From positions 7,208,123 through 7,272,122 of the forward strand of contig NZ_AP018227.1 in the NCBI RefSeq assembly GCF_002368095.1: DNA of 64,000 nt, given 5' to 3'. A program made the translations under genes and the position numbers. Below, one piece after another: positions 45,611 through 54,854 of this stretch (position 1 is its first letter; each line of letters begins with the position of its first letter). This DNA comes from Calothrix parasitica NIES-267 (GTDB taxonomy: Bacteria > Cyanobacteriota > Cyanobacteriia > Cyanobacteriales > Nostocaceae). The notes under the pieces were generated by a model, which worked only from the letters and a program-made list of their open reading frames with translations, searched no databases and was not told where the DNA came from.

Positions 45611-47938
45611 TTAGATTAATCGTATTCCTTCTCCTCTCACAACCCCGATAATTTCAGCTTCTTCATAACCCAATTCTTTCAACTTCTTTAAACAACCATC
45701 AGCTTTATCACCAGAAACCGAAGCTAATAAACCACCCGAAGTTTGTGGGTCAAACATTAACGGATAATTCTCATTAAACTCAAAATCTTGATTATTCGTA
45801 ATATATCTCGAAGCTTGTAAATTATCTGGATAAAGCGAACTAAAAATCCCCTTTGCTGAAATTTCCCTCGCTCCATCCAAAATCGGAATTTTAGATAACT
45901 GTAATTCAACTCCGATTTTAGAAGCTTTTATCATTTCCGATAAATGCCCAACCAAACCAAAACCCGTAATATCAGTACAAGCAGTTGCTCCAAATTCCAA
46001 AAAGGAGACCGCAGCAGCTTGATTTGATAACAACATTGATTTTACAGCATTATCAATCCAACTTCCCTTAACTTGAAGACGCATTTCACCAGCAAATAAA
46101 ACCCCCGTACCCAATGCTTTAGTTAAAATTAAAACGTCATTATCCTGCATTCCACTTTTACGTAAAAGCTGCTTTTCATCAGCCAAACCATTGCAAGATA
46201 AGCCAAACGCTAACTTTTCGCCTTGAATTGTATGTCCCCCAATCAAAGATACTTGTGCTTGATTTAACTGCTTAACCGCACCAGATAATAATTGAAATAA
46301 AGTTTCCTCAACTATGGAACTTTTTCCATAAGGAATAGTAGCTAAAGCCAAAACGCTCGTCGGAATCGCACCCATTGCGAAAATATCGCTCAAACAATGG
46401 TTGACAGCAATTTGTGCAAAAATATAGGGGTCATTAATCAAACTAGTAAAATAATCAATCGTTTGTACCATCACCTTACCAGTCGGTACCTTCACCACAG
46501 CAGCATCATCAGTCGAATCCAAACCAATAACAATATCTTCCCCTTCAGTAAATTGTGATTCCTTAACCCTACTCAAAACCTTTTCCAAAACATTACCACC
46601 AACTTTAGAACCGCATCCGGAACAATTCATGGAGTTAGGAGTTAGGAGTGAGGAGTTAGGAATTAAAGAATTAGCTTTCATCCCTTTGTTCCCCTTCGGG
46701 TTGCGCCACTTGCTACAACGGAGGGAACCTCCGCAACGCAGTGGCTTACCTTGTCCCCTTGTCCCCCTGTCCCCCCCTCCCAAATTACTAAACCGTTCCA
46801 TAAATTTCCGGTCAATCGAATCCTTCCAATTCCACAGCAATTTACTCGGTGGTAAAGTCAACCACCCACGAGTTGCCAATGCTTTCCCATCTCCGGTACC
46901 AATTAAACTTAAATAATCCTTCTGTGGTACATATTTTTTTAGAGCTTTTCCTAACAAACTGCGTCTTAAATTTTGAAATAAGGGTTTCCCCTGACGAACT
47001 GCAAATACCCCAGCTTTAGCACGGGGATGATTTTTCATTGTCGCAATATCACCAGCAGCAAACACCTGTGGGTGCGATAAAGACTGTAAATTATCGTTGA
47101 CTAAAATAAACCCCCGCTCATCCGTAGCAATTCCCGTTGATTCCAACCATTTTGGTGCAGATGCTTGCGTTACCCAGAATATACCATTGCACTCAACCTG
47201 CAATCCGGACTCACATATAACATTCTTAGCACCTATATCTTCCTTCAGTGCAACTTTGCATACTGTCTCACCCAAATGCAACTTTACACCACGCTCAATT
47301 ACAATGCTCCGCAACAAATTTCCTAACAAAGAGTTAGCATTGGGCATTAATTGATTATCTCTTCCAAATAAATGAATTTCTAAATTGGAATCATACTTCT
47401 TCAAATTTCCCTGCATCGACAGCGCTAACTCAACACCACCAGCACCACCACCAACAATTCCAATATTTACAGCTTTTTTCGGATTTGCTTTAATTGTCTC
47501 AAGCAAGTCATACCAATTTTGCAGCAAATTTCCTACAGGTTTGGCTGGAATCGCATATTTTGTAGCACCCGGTACAGAAATTGTTGCTGGAGTCGAACCT
47601 ATATCAATCGATAATAAATCAAAACCGACATCAGGACGATTTGCACAAATAACTCGATTATTTTTCAAATCAATCCCAGTTACAGAATCTACATATAGCT
47701 GTGCTTGAGCAAAACTTGCTAGCTTCCGTAAATCTATATGACATTGATTACGAGTATAAAATCCAGCTATATGCCCTGGTAGCATTCCTGAATAAGGAGT
47801 ATCGCTACAATCCGTAATTAAAGTGATTTTAATTCCCGGAAAAGCATTCATCGCAAACATCTTCAGCGCGATGACATGAGAATGACCCCCACCAATCAAC
47901 ACCAAGTTTTTTATAAAAGGCTGTATACTTTGCTGCAT
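45611..47938 (-). CDS. selD: NADH-dehydrogenase-like FAD oxidoreductase fused to selenide, water dikinase
   Basis: 775 residues from the ATG at 47938. Residues ~10-380 are an FAD/NAD-binding oxidoreductase (LVLIGGGHSHVIALKMF, later GIVGGGAGGVELAL and VFAAGDIATM). After a linker (~385-436) comes a complete SelD: the catalytic Cys is C442 in SGCGSKVG with Lys445, then GLDSTDDAAVV, the PIPTSVLAL-like block, GGHTIQGEKLAFGL, and DPQTSGGLL. SelD makes selenophosphate from selenide and ATP; with no selA or SECIS in view it probably serves 2-selenouridine in tRNA. Such fusions are known in cyanobacteria. In E. coli SelD a second cysteine follows (GCGCK); here it is Ser. Confidence 0.92.
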   Translation of the reverse strand: MQQSIQPFIKNLVLIGGGHSHVIALKMFAMNAFPGIKITLITDCSDTPYSGMLPGHIAGFYTRNQCHIDLRKLASFAQAQLYVDSVTGIDLKNNRVICANRPDVGFDLLSIDIGSTPATISVPGATKYAIPAKPVGNLLQNWYDLLETIKANPKKAVNIGIVGGGAGGVELALSMQGNLKKYDSNLEIHLFGRDNQLMPNANSLLGNLLRSIVIERGVKLHLGETVCKVALKEDIGAKNVICESGLQVECNGIFWVTQASAPKWLESTGIATDERGFILVNDNLQSLSHPQVFAAGDIATMKNHPRAKAGVFAVRQGKPLFQNLRRSLLGKALKKYVPQKDYLSLIGTGDGKALATRGWLTLPPSKLLWNWKDSIDRKFMERFSNLGGGDRGTRGQGKPLRCGGSLRCSKWRNPKGNKGMKANSLIPNSSLLTPNSMNCSGCGSKVGGNVLEKVLSRVKESQFTEGEDIVIGLDSTDDAAVVKVPTGKVMVQTIDYFTSLINDPYIFAQIAVNHCLSDIFAMGAIPTSVLALATIPYGKSSIVEETLFQLLSGAVKQLNQAQVSLIGGHTIQGEKLAFGLSCNGLADEKQLLRKSGMQDNDVLILTKALGTGVLFAGEMRLQVKGSWIDNAVKSMLLSNQAAAVSFLEFGATACTDITGFGLVGHLSEMIKASKIGVELQLSKIPILDGAREISAKGIFSSLYPDNLQASRYITNNQDFEFNENYPLMFDPQTSGGLLASVSGDKADGCLKKLKELGYEEAEIIGVVRGEGIRLI
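46631..46790. repeat. Repeat DNA forming the interdomain linker
   Basis: A GGAGTTA heptamer tract (46631-46660), the hairpin-forming TGCGCCACTTGC...GCAACGCAGTGGC repeat (~46700-46752) and a CCCCTTGTCC tract stand inside the coding region, in frame, and encode the low-complexity linker GGGDRGTRGQ...NSLLTPNS. All three repeat types are intergenic elsewhere in the window or typical of cyanobacterial spacers. Confidence 0.75.
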
Positions 47939-48367
47939 CAAAATATTTGAGATTTTAACAACGGATGCGTTTCCTTCGATTTTAGATTAAGAAAAGTGAC
48001 CAGTTAGGAGTTAAAGGATTTTAACAACAGATGCTTTTTTTAGATTTTGAATTGAAACTTAAAAATCAAAACAATCGTAGATTCTCAGTAGTGGAAGCAA
48101 AATGCTCCCTACTTGCTACTGATTAGTCCTTACTGATTACTCCTTACCTGCTCCTACCAAATTTCTCATATCCCTTTATTGAAATATAATTCTTTTGCAT
48201 AAGAGAATACATATATATAAGATTCAAATGCTTATTGTAGTAAACATAAAGCTAAATTGTTACATAAAAATGTACTTTGTAAAACAAACGATAAAGCATA
48301 AACTGTTATAAAAACTTTGCGATTGAATATTAATTCGACAGGAACAATAATTTCGTCAACAAAGCAA
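47939..48367. other. Non-coding gap between divergent genes
   Basis: STRR-like GGAGTTA and GCTACTGATTA pieces near 48000-48150, then AT-rich promoter sequence. No gene is seen, except that a TTG at 48317 could extend the following gene. Confidence 0.45.
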
Positions 48368-49000
48368 ATGATTAATATACTTATTAAACTAGCTGCATAT
48401 AAAATTCTATCACCTCAGCTAGAAAAGAGATTAATTGCCCTACAGCAACTAGCTCAAATAGTTGAAGACTATCCAGAATTTTACGATAATGTAATTCAAA
48501 TAATTACTGAATTTATAAAAAAAAGACGCTCATTTAAATTATTAAAAAAATGTGAAGCAACCGTTATAAGTGAAATTAATATTGATATTCAGAATGCTTT
48601 AAAAATTATAACTAATCCGGATATTGATGAATCCTTGCGTAGAGTAATGATTGACCTAAGCTATATAGACATTAGAGGTGCGGACCTTCATGGTGCAAAT
48701 TTAAAAAAAATTAATTTACAACAATCAATTCTTTACAGAGTAAACTTTACTGATGCAATACTAGATTGTGCGAATTTAAATGGTGCAGTACTAAGTGCAG
48801 CAAACTTTCACAGTGCAAATCTTGTTTCAGTTAACTTATCTGGTGCTATATTGAATGCAGCAAATCTCAGTGAAGCAAATCTTACTCATGCCGATTTGCG
48901 TTGTGCTAACTTATTTTTAGCTAATTTACAGGGAGCAAATCTCAGCGGTGCTAATTTAGATGGGGCTAACTTAAGAGAAGTCAATTTTTGCAGTAATTAG
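48368..49000 (+). CDS. Pentapeptide-repeat protein
   Basis: About 210 residues from the ATG at 48368 (a TTG at 48317 would add 17). The N-terminal half is helical (LIALQQLAQIVEDYPEFYDNVIQIITEFIKKRR); the C-terminal ~100 residues are A(D/N)LXX repeats (GADLHGANLKKINL...LSEANLTHADLRCANLFLANLQGANLSGANLDGANL) that build a right-handed quadrilateral beta-helix. The role is unknown; such proteins are abundant in cyanobacteria. Another pentapeptide gene follows on the same strand. Confidence 0.82.
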   Translation: MINILIKLAAYKILSPQLEKRLIALQQLAQIVEDYPEFYDNVIQIITEFIKKRRSFKLLKKCEATVISEINIDIQNALKIITNPDIDESLRRVMIDLSYIDIRGADLHGANLKKINLQQSILYRVNFTDAILDCANLNGAVLSAANFHSANLVSVNLSGAILNAANLSEANLTHADLRCANLFLANLQGANLSGANLDGANLREVNFCSN

Positions 49001-49297
49001 ACCACTCATAAGGCTCCCGCATCAGTTCAAAACTAGTTCAAAACTAAGAATGTAATATTCATCTTTGCTATGAAAAGGCGGTGCTTCTAAGTCGCTATCT
49101 AAAATTTATCTACGTAATTTTACCGTGCCGTAGAATATAACTGGGGCATTATATTAGAGACAATCAGCAAGCTTTCTACCGGCTTTACAGATTGCAACTG
49201 CAACTTTCGACAGATATTGCATTTTTTAAGTAAATGGTATACTCTTTAATCCCAATCATTTCGGTAAGAATTCTGTGTTGTGAGGAATACTGATTCT

Positions 49298-50641
49298 ATG
49301 TCTGCTAGAAAGACAGACGCATTAACGAATTGGTTAATAGGAATAACAATCTTTTTTTCTGTTTCACCAATTCTAATTTTCACAGCGATTTCAAAAATAG
49401 AAGGATTGTCAAATGAAGAAAGAATCGAATACAAAAGTCAAGGCTTAATGACTTCTGCCGGATTGTTTCTTGGATTGGCAATTATTATCAATGCTTATTA
49501 TGGAGCCAAGCGTGCCGTACTATTAGAAAAAACCTTGCTAGCAGCTCAAAAAGATAACAGCATAAATCAAAAAAATATAGAAATCGACGAACAGAAGCTG
49601 CTAGCCGAACGCTTAATGAACGCAATAGGTCAACTTGGACATGAAAGTGTTGCGACTCGCACCGGGGCTGTTTATATTTTAGAAAGAGTTGCTCAAGACT
49701 CCGAGCAGGAGTATTGGACAGTCATGGAAATTCTTACAGCTTTTGTGAGAGAAAACGGCATTACTCCAAAGTTTACAAAATCTAAGGCAAGCACCCAACA
49801 AGTAATTAAAGTTCCTACAGATATTCAAGCAGCACTGACTGTGATTGGTAGACGAGACACAAGTAAAGACCCTAAAGATAAAAAAATTGACTTGAGAAAC
49901 GCTCAGCTAAGGGGAGTAGATTTAAGTAACGCGAACCTACAAAGAGCAGATTTAAGCAATTCTGACTTGTGTGGAGCTTGTTTACAAGGTACCGACCTTT
50001 TTAAAGCGAACCTTGATGGTGCTTTACTCTCGCAATCCAATCTTTATCAAGTGAACTTGCAAGAAGCAACCCTTCGAGGAGCAAATCTAGCATTTTCAAT
50101 TGCCAATAAAGGTTTATTCTACGGTGCTAATCTTCGAGACGCTAACCTTCATGGAGCTTCGTTACGTGGGGCTAATTTCATGGGGGCTAACCTTTATAAA
50201 GCTAATTTGATGGGGGCTAACCTCAAAGCAGCTAACTTAGGGGGAGCAAAACTATTCCTGGCCAACTTACAGTCAGCCAAGCTTGATAAAGCCAAGATGC
50301 ATGAAACTGGTTTGATTGGGGCTAACTTACAGCAAGCAAACCTAAATGGAGCTAACTTGCGACAAGCCAATCTGAATGCAGCTAGACTTCAACATGCGGA
50401 AATATTTTTTGCTAACTTCACTGAAACTTCCTTAAGAGAAGCAGACTTTTCAGGAGCAAACCTGATGGGAACCGATTTCCAGAAGGCTGTTTTATATGAA
50501 ACTAATCTTAGTGGTGCTAACTTAACTGCTGCAAACCTTTCTTTAACCGACTGCTACGACGTAAATCTTGAAGGAACAATCCTTAAAGGAGCCAAAAACA
50601 TGCAACCCCAGTTGCAAAAAATGGCCATGGGTCAATACTGA
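49298..50641 (+). CDS. Membrane-anchored pentapeptide-repeat protein
   Basis: About 447 residues from the ATG at 49298 (a GTG at 49280 adds six). Two membrane helices near residues 12-34 (LTNWLIGITIFFSVSPILIFTAI) and 50-72, then a helical segment (LAERLMNAIGQLGHESVATRTGAVYILERVAQDS) common to this cyanobacterial family, then about 45 pentapeptide repeats to the end. The beta-helix would lie on one side of the membrane. The middle helices resemble the N-terminal part of the previous gene, so the two share an ancestor type. Confidence 0.87.
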   Translation: MSARKTDALTNWLIGITIFFSVSPILIFTAISKIEGLSNEERIEYKSQGLMTSAGLFLGLAIIINAYYGAKRAVLLEKTLLAAQKDNSINQKNIEIDEQKLLAERLMNAIGQLGHESVATRTGAVYILERVAQDSEQEYWTVMEILTAFVRENGITPKFTKSKASTQQVIKVPTDIQAALTVIGRRDTSKDPKDKKIDLRNAQLRGVDLSNANLQRADLSNSDLCGACLQGTDLFKANLDGALLSQSNLYQVNLQEATLRGANLAFSIANKGLFYGANLRDANLHGASLRGANFMGANLYKANLMGANLKAANLGGAKLFLANLQSAKLDKAKMHETGLIGANLQQANLNGANLRQANLNAARLQHAEIFFANFTETSLREADFSGANLMGTDFQKAVLYETNLSGANLTAANLSLTDCYDVNLEGTILKGAKNMQPQLQKMAMGQY

Positions 50642-50905
50642 ATCTATCGCTTTCTACCAAAAGCATCCATCTACCATTTTCTCGAAAGTTATTTAACTTT
50701 TAATTCTTTTAAATTACCAGGGTGCTTGCCACCATTCGTGCTTACCATTTCAAATTAATTTCAAATTAATTTCAAAACTCTTATAGCTTTCTCTTCATGA
50801 TTACAATTAGGCGGAAAAAGTAATTGGTAATTGATAATTGATAATTGTCTAAATAAACTAACTAAAAATCGTAATTCTAAATCCTAAATCCTAAATCCTA
50901 ACTTT

Positions 50906-51166
50906 CTAAAAAGTCATTCCATGTTCGTAATCCCAACATTTACCATCTTCCCAGGTTCTATTAGTATGCTTGCATTCAGATTCATTATGAATCCAAGGAA
51001 TTGATGTAGGAAATACCGAAGCAGGCTTCATAAACAAAGATATTATTGAGTTTATAGTGCAAGAACCACATACTATAAATAAAGCCAAAATTGCAGTACT
51101 AAGTGCAATTCTTGCAGGAGTCCAAAAAGAACGATTGGTTACGGAAGTTGGGATAATAAAGCGCAT
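50906..51166 (-). CDS. Small membrane-anchored protein
   Basis: 86 residues: a basic N-terminus, a hydrophobic helix (IALSTAILALFIVCGSCTINSIISLFM, ~20-46) and a short outer tail with cysteines and aromatic residues (WIHNESECKHTNRTWEDGKCWDYEH). The Cys-x-Thr...W-x-DGKCWDYEH tail recalls other small cyanobacterial proteins but I cannot name the family. A good ribosome-binding site is not apparent. Confidence 0.6.
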   Translation of the reverse strand: MRFIIPTSVTNRSFWTPARIALSTAILALFIVCGSCTINSIISLFMKPASVFPTSIPWIHNESECKHTNRTWEDGKCWDYEHGMTF

Positions 51167-51577
51167 ATGAATGACTGACTTAAAGTTTTAAAATTTATTG
51201 TTACTGCTATCTTATTCTTTTAAAGAATTAAAGTTAAATTGTTTCCTGTTAGGTCAATTATTTGATAGAAACCCTCTCGAAGGGAATTGTATTTGCGCCA
51301 CAATATTTTTTTGAAAATTACTGTAAGGATTTTTTTTAAACGACTACTTTGATTGTTTACCAATATTGGCACAACCCTTTCTATGATTCAAAGAGTTTAT
51401 CAGTAGTTTTTACTAAATAAAAATACTTATTATTCTTTTCTTAAAGATTAATTGTAGTATACTCCACAGTTCAGGCTTATGTGTGTTATACAAGAGGGTT
51501 TATGTACATACAGCCAAAAAAATACTACTTTAAAAATAATATAGTTTTCTTTTTGGTAAATATCAGGATATATCTGC
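51167..51577. other. Non-coding gap between divergent genes
   Basis: AT-rich with no supported ORF; promoters for the small membrane protein and the GST are expected here. Confidence 0.5.
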
Positions 51578-52180
51578 ATGATTGACCTTTACACATTCAC
51601 CACACCAAATGGACGCAAAGCTTCCGTAATGCTCGAAGAAGTTGAACTTCCCTACAACGTCCATAAAATAGATATCACCAAAGACGACCAGTTCACACCG
51701 GAATATGTAGCGATTAACCCAAACAGCAAAATTCCTGCAATAATTGACCGAGATACAGATACTGCTATATTTGAATCAGGTGCAATACTAATGTACCTAG
51801 CCGATAAAACAGGTAAATTCTTACCCACCGAGCAAAAAGCTCGCTATCAAGTCATAGAATGGCTCATGTTGCAAATGGGTAGCATCGGCCCGATGTTCGG
51901 ACAGTTCAACCACTTTAATATGCATGCTCCCGAAAAGATTCCCTACGCTATCGAACGCTACAAAAAAGAAACCCTGCGACTCTACGGAGTATTAGATAAA
52001 CAACTCGCAGACAAAGAATATATATGTGGTGACTACTCCATAGCCGATATCGCAACCTTTCCCTGGGTCACAATCTACGAAATTCAAGAAATGACACTTG
52101 ATAACCATCCCAACTTAAAAAGATGGCACGACACTGTGTCAAATCGTCCAGCAGTACAGCGGGGGATGAAGGTTCCGTAA
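51578..52180 (+). CDS. Glutathione S-transferase family protein (YfcG/YghU-like)
   Basis: 200 residues, normal length. The thioredoxin-fold N-terminus (IDLYTFTTPNGRKASVMLEEVELPYNVHKIDI) with the PNGRK segment is typical of the YfcG-like Nu group; NPNSKIPAIID carries the cis-Pro, and ESGAILMYLADKTG the GSH gamma-Glu contact. The C-terminal helical domain has YSIADIATFPWV, the N-capping box of GSTs. It may act as a GSH-dependent disulfide reductase or peroxidase. Confidence 0.9.
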   Translation: MIDLYTFTTPNGRKASVMLEEVELPYNVHKIDITKDDQFTPEYVAINPNSKIPAIIDRDTDTAIFESGAILMYLADKTGKFLPTEQKARYQVIEWLMLQMGSIGPMFGQFNHFNMHAPEKIPYAIERYKKETLRLYGVLDKQLADKEYICGDYSIADIATFPWVTIYEIQEMTLDNHPNLKRWHDTVSNRPAVQRGMKVP

Positions 52181-52303
52181 AGGGAGGGGGAGAGGGGGAG
52201 AGGGGGAGAGAGGGAGACAAGGGGACAAGGAGACACACTTTGTTAATGCACTAAATAATTTTACTACTCAATTCCCAATTCCCAATTCCCTATTCCCAAT
52301 TCC
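52181..52303. repeat. Purine-rich and CCCAATT STRR tracts
   Basis: GGGGGAGA repeats then CCCAATT heptamers between two convergent genes. No stem-loop terminator is seen. Confidence 0.7.
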
Positions 52304-53521
52304 CTAATTAAAATACTTTTCAACGCAGCGTACAAACATCTCGACACCCATTGCTAATGCTGCTTCGTCGAAGTCAAAGCGGGGATGGTGGTGGGGATAA
52401 GCTAGGTCTTTTTCTGGATTTGCTGAACCTAGAAAGAAGTAGCAACCGGGAACTTCTTGTAAAAAGTAGGACATATCTTCACCACCCATTGTTTGACATT
52501 CAGGTACCACTCCCAAAGGTGTTTCTACTACTTCTTCTGCTACGCTTCGGACTAATTCAGCCATCCCATTATCATTAATTGTTGGTGGGTAAAGTCCCCA
52601 ATATTCTAAGTCGTAATTGGCGTTGTTTATTTGGCAGATTCCTGCAATTATTTGTTCTAATCGCTCTTGAATAAATCCTTTAAATTCTGGATTAAAATAT
52701 CTGACCGTACCGCTCATTCTAGCCGTGTCGGCGATTATATTACCTTTTGTTCCCGCGTGAAGCTCCCCTACTGTTACCACCGCTGAATCAATCGGACTCA
52801 CATTGCGAGAAACAATGGTTTGTAAACTATTAACAATTTGAGCCGCAACTACCACCGAATCAACAGTTTGATGCGGCATTGCACCATGTCCACCTTTACC
52901 CAAAATTGTACAGCGAAATGACTCCACCGCTGCCATTAAAGCACCACCGCGAACACCCAACGTTCCCAAAGGTAAATTGTTCCACAGGTGAAGACCAATA
53001 ATTGCATCCACGTCAGGGTTTTTTAATACCCCAGCTTCAATCATCGGTTTAGCACCACCGGGTCCTTCTTCCGCTGGTTGAAAAATGATTTTGACAGTAC
53101 CGTTAAAACTATCTCGATGCTGTTGCAAGTAATAAGCAGTTCCCAGCGCTACAGCGGTATGTCCATCATGTCCGCAAGCGTGCATTATTCCTTGATGCTG
53201 GGATTTATAAGACACTTCATTTAGTTCCTCGACTGGTAAAGCATCCATATCCGCACGAATTGCTAATACCCGATTACTTGATTGTGTCTTATTACCTTTA
53301 ATAATCGCCACAACACCCGTTTTAGCAATCCCAGTTTGATGTTCGATTCCCCATTCCTGCAACTTTTGGGAAACAAACTTACTTGTAATCTCTTCTTTAA
53401 AAGCTAATTCAGGCTTTTGATGGATTATTCTGCGCCATTCTATAATTTGCGGATGTATCGAACGAATATCAAGTCGAACCCGAGATAAATCGGCAGATGC
53501 ATTTGGAAAAGTAGAAACCAT
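52304..53521 (-). CDS. M20-family metallopeptidase/amidohydrolase
   Basis: 405 residues, the size of hippurate/IAA-amino-acid hydrolases. Seen: IRADMDALP (metal ligand region), GIMHACGHDGHTA (Zn ligands Cys/His), FQPAEEGPGGAKPMIEAG (catalytic and bridging Glu), and late TMGGEDMSYFLQ and GSANP. It should remove the acyl or amino-acid part of N-acyl amino acids. It appears monocistronic; the nearest gene on the same strand is bioD upstream. Confidence 0.92.
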   Translation of the reverse strand: MVSTFPNASADLSRVRLDIRSIHPQIIEWRRIIHQKPELAFKEEITSKFVSQKLQEWGIEHQTGIAKTGVVAIIKGNKTQSSNRVLAIRADMDALPVEELNEVSYKSQHQGIMHACGHDGHTAVALGTAYYLQQHRDSFNGTVKIIFQPAEEGPGGAKPMIEAGVLKNPDVDAIIGLHLWNNLPLGTLGVRGGALMAAVESFRCTILGKGGHGAMPHQTVDSVVVAAQIVNSLQTIVSRNVSPIDSAVVTVGELHAGTKGNIIADTARMSGTVRYFNPEFKGFIQERLEQIIAGICQINNANYDLEYWGLYPPTINDNGMAELVRSVAEEVVETPLGVVPECQTMGGEDMSYFLQEVPGCYFFLGSANPEKDLAYPHHHPRFDFDEAALAMGVEMFVRCVEKYFN

Positions 53522-53757
53522 ATCGATTTTGGATTTTAGATTTTAGATTTTGGATTAGGTGATAGGTTAAAGGTTATGAGTATTCAGTAGTGGGAGCCGA
53601 ACAGCTCCTTGTTGTCTATCTTGATTACTGTCTTATCTCATTATCTCTCTAATTAACAATTACCAATTACCAATTACCAATCCCCCATCTCCAGTCTTGG
53701 AAAGTTGCTCTTAGGGAAAACCCCTAAAACCGCACTTTCCGCAATTCCCAATTCCCA
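53522..53757. other. Repeat-rich intergenic sequence
   Basis: TTTTAGATTTTGGA and ACCAATT heptamers fill most of the gap between bioD and the M20 gene; no gene is seen. Confidence 0.5.
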
Positions 53758-54438
53758 TTATTTAAATAGTTTTTCTAATTCTAAATCGGATGCTATTTGC
53801 GCTAGTTTATCTAAATCTTCGGGATTTTCTAAATAGGGTAAGCAGCCTAAAACGGGGATATTTGTAAAGGATTCAATCATATCTACTGGTGTCCAATCGG
53901 CGATTTGCTCTGGTGTCGTTGCCGAGCAGCAATTTAAAATTATTCCTAATAACTCAACTTTTGCTTGTTTTGCTAAAGCGACGCTGGTTACTGCTTGGGA
54001 AATTGCACCTAATCTTACTGGTACAACTAATACTGTAGGTAAACGCCATTCACCCGCTAAATCGGCGACTGTAAATTCATCTGTGACCGGAGAACCCAGT
54101 CCTCCTAAAGATTCTACTAACAGGAAATCATTTTTTTGCTGTAGCTGAGTAAAAGTCTTCCACACTACACCTAAATCTATTTCGCGATTTTCTTTGGCTG
54201 CTGCTAGGGGTGGTGCTAAAGGTGCTTGAAAATATAAAGGTGTAATCTCCTCTTCCGATTGCGATAGTGAAAATAACTTTTGATAAATCTCTTTATCACC
54301 AATTCCGGATTGAATCGGTTTCATGATTCCCCAACTGTTTTGGGAGCGATATTTTTGTAAATAAGCAGCTAATGCTGTGGTAAATACTGTTTTACCCGCA
54401 TCGGTATCGGTTCCAGCAATAAATAATGTTTTAAGCAA
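53758..54438 (-). CDS. bioD: Dethiobiotin synthetase (BioD)
   Basis: 226 residues. The P-loop FIAGTDTDAGKTVFTTAL (G8-T16) is diagnostic for BioD, and MKPIQSGI and VESLGGLGSPVTDEFTVADLA supply the diaminopelargonic-acid and Mg sites; GAISQAVTSVALAK and IILNC follow. It forms the ureido ring of dethiobiotin from DAPA, CO2 and ATP in biotin synthesis. No other bio gene is in the window. The ATG at 54438 gives the usual start MLKTLFIAGTDTDAGKT. Confidence 0.94.
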   Translation of the reverse strand: MLKTLFIAGTDTDAGKTVFTTALAAYLQKYRSQNSWGIMKPIQSGIGDKEIYQKLFSLSQSEEEITPLYFQAPLAPPLAAAKENREIDLGVVWKTFTQLQQKNDFLLVESLGGLGSPVTDEFTVADLAGEWRLPTVLVVPVRLGAISQAVTSVALAKQAKVELLGIILNCCSATTPEQIADWTPVDMIESFTNIPVLGCLPYLENPEDLDKLAQIASDLELEKLFK

Positions 54439-54485
54439 TTTTAGATTTTAGATTTTAGATTTCAGATTTTAGATTTTTAATTATC

Positions 54486-54608
54486 CAGGACTTACGTAAT
54501 TGTCACAACACCCTAGTGGTGCGTGACACTCAAAACATTATTACTACGTTCGGGCATTTTCAAAGTGTCACAGCACCCACAAAAAAATGTGCTGGTTGCG
54601 TAAGTCCT
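54486..54608. mobile_element. MITE, 123 bp, second intact copy
   Basis: Ends CAGGACTTACG and CGTAAGTCCT with a 6-bp direct repeat ATTATC at 54480-54485 and 54609-54614. Read on the minus strand, it matches the element at 41761-41886 over its whole length (GGTGCTGTGACACTTTGAA, GAGTGTCACGCACCA). No ORF. Confidence 0.85.
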
Positions 54609-54723
54609 ATTATCTTACATTTTTGTAGTGACAACAGTATTCTTAGCCAAGCAAATATAATCCTATTCTCCCATTGAATTTAAAAGACAACTAGGAAGCT
54701 TCGTAATAAGGACTTTAGTCTTT

Positions 54724-54769
54724 AAATCCGAGGGATAAATCCCTGACTACGAACCTATATTATTTAATT
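54724..54769. repeat. Direct repeat, copy 1 (AATCCGAGGGATAAATCCCT core)
   Basis: 46 bp ending in TTATTTAATT, repeated identically at 54809-54854. The core contains the small palindrome AGGGATAAATCCCT. Preceded by an AAGGACTTTAGTCTTT hairpin. Confidence 0.88.
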
Positions 54770-54808
54770 ATTGAATTAAAAAAAAGTTCGTAGTAACTCA
54801 TTATTCTC

Positions 54809-54854
54809 AAATCCGAGGGATAAATCCCTGACTACGAACCTATATTATTTAATT
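54809..54854. repeat. Direct repeat, copy 2, overlapping the kinase stop codon
   Basis: Same 46 bp as 54724-54769. Its last six bases include the stop codon of the Ser/Thr kinase gene (54849-54851), so the gene end and the repeat junction coincide. Confidence 0.88.

Noticed and set aside
46629-46916. 95-codon plus-strand frame
   Set aside because: Antisense to the SelD linker repeat; the minus strand codes a known fusion protein.
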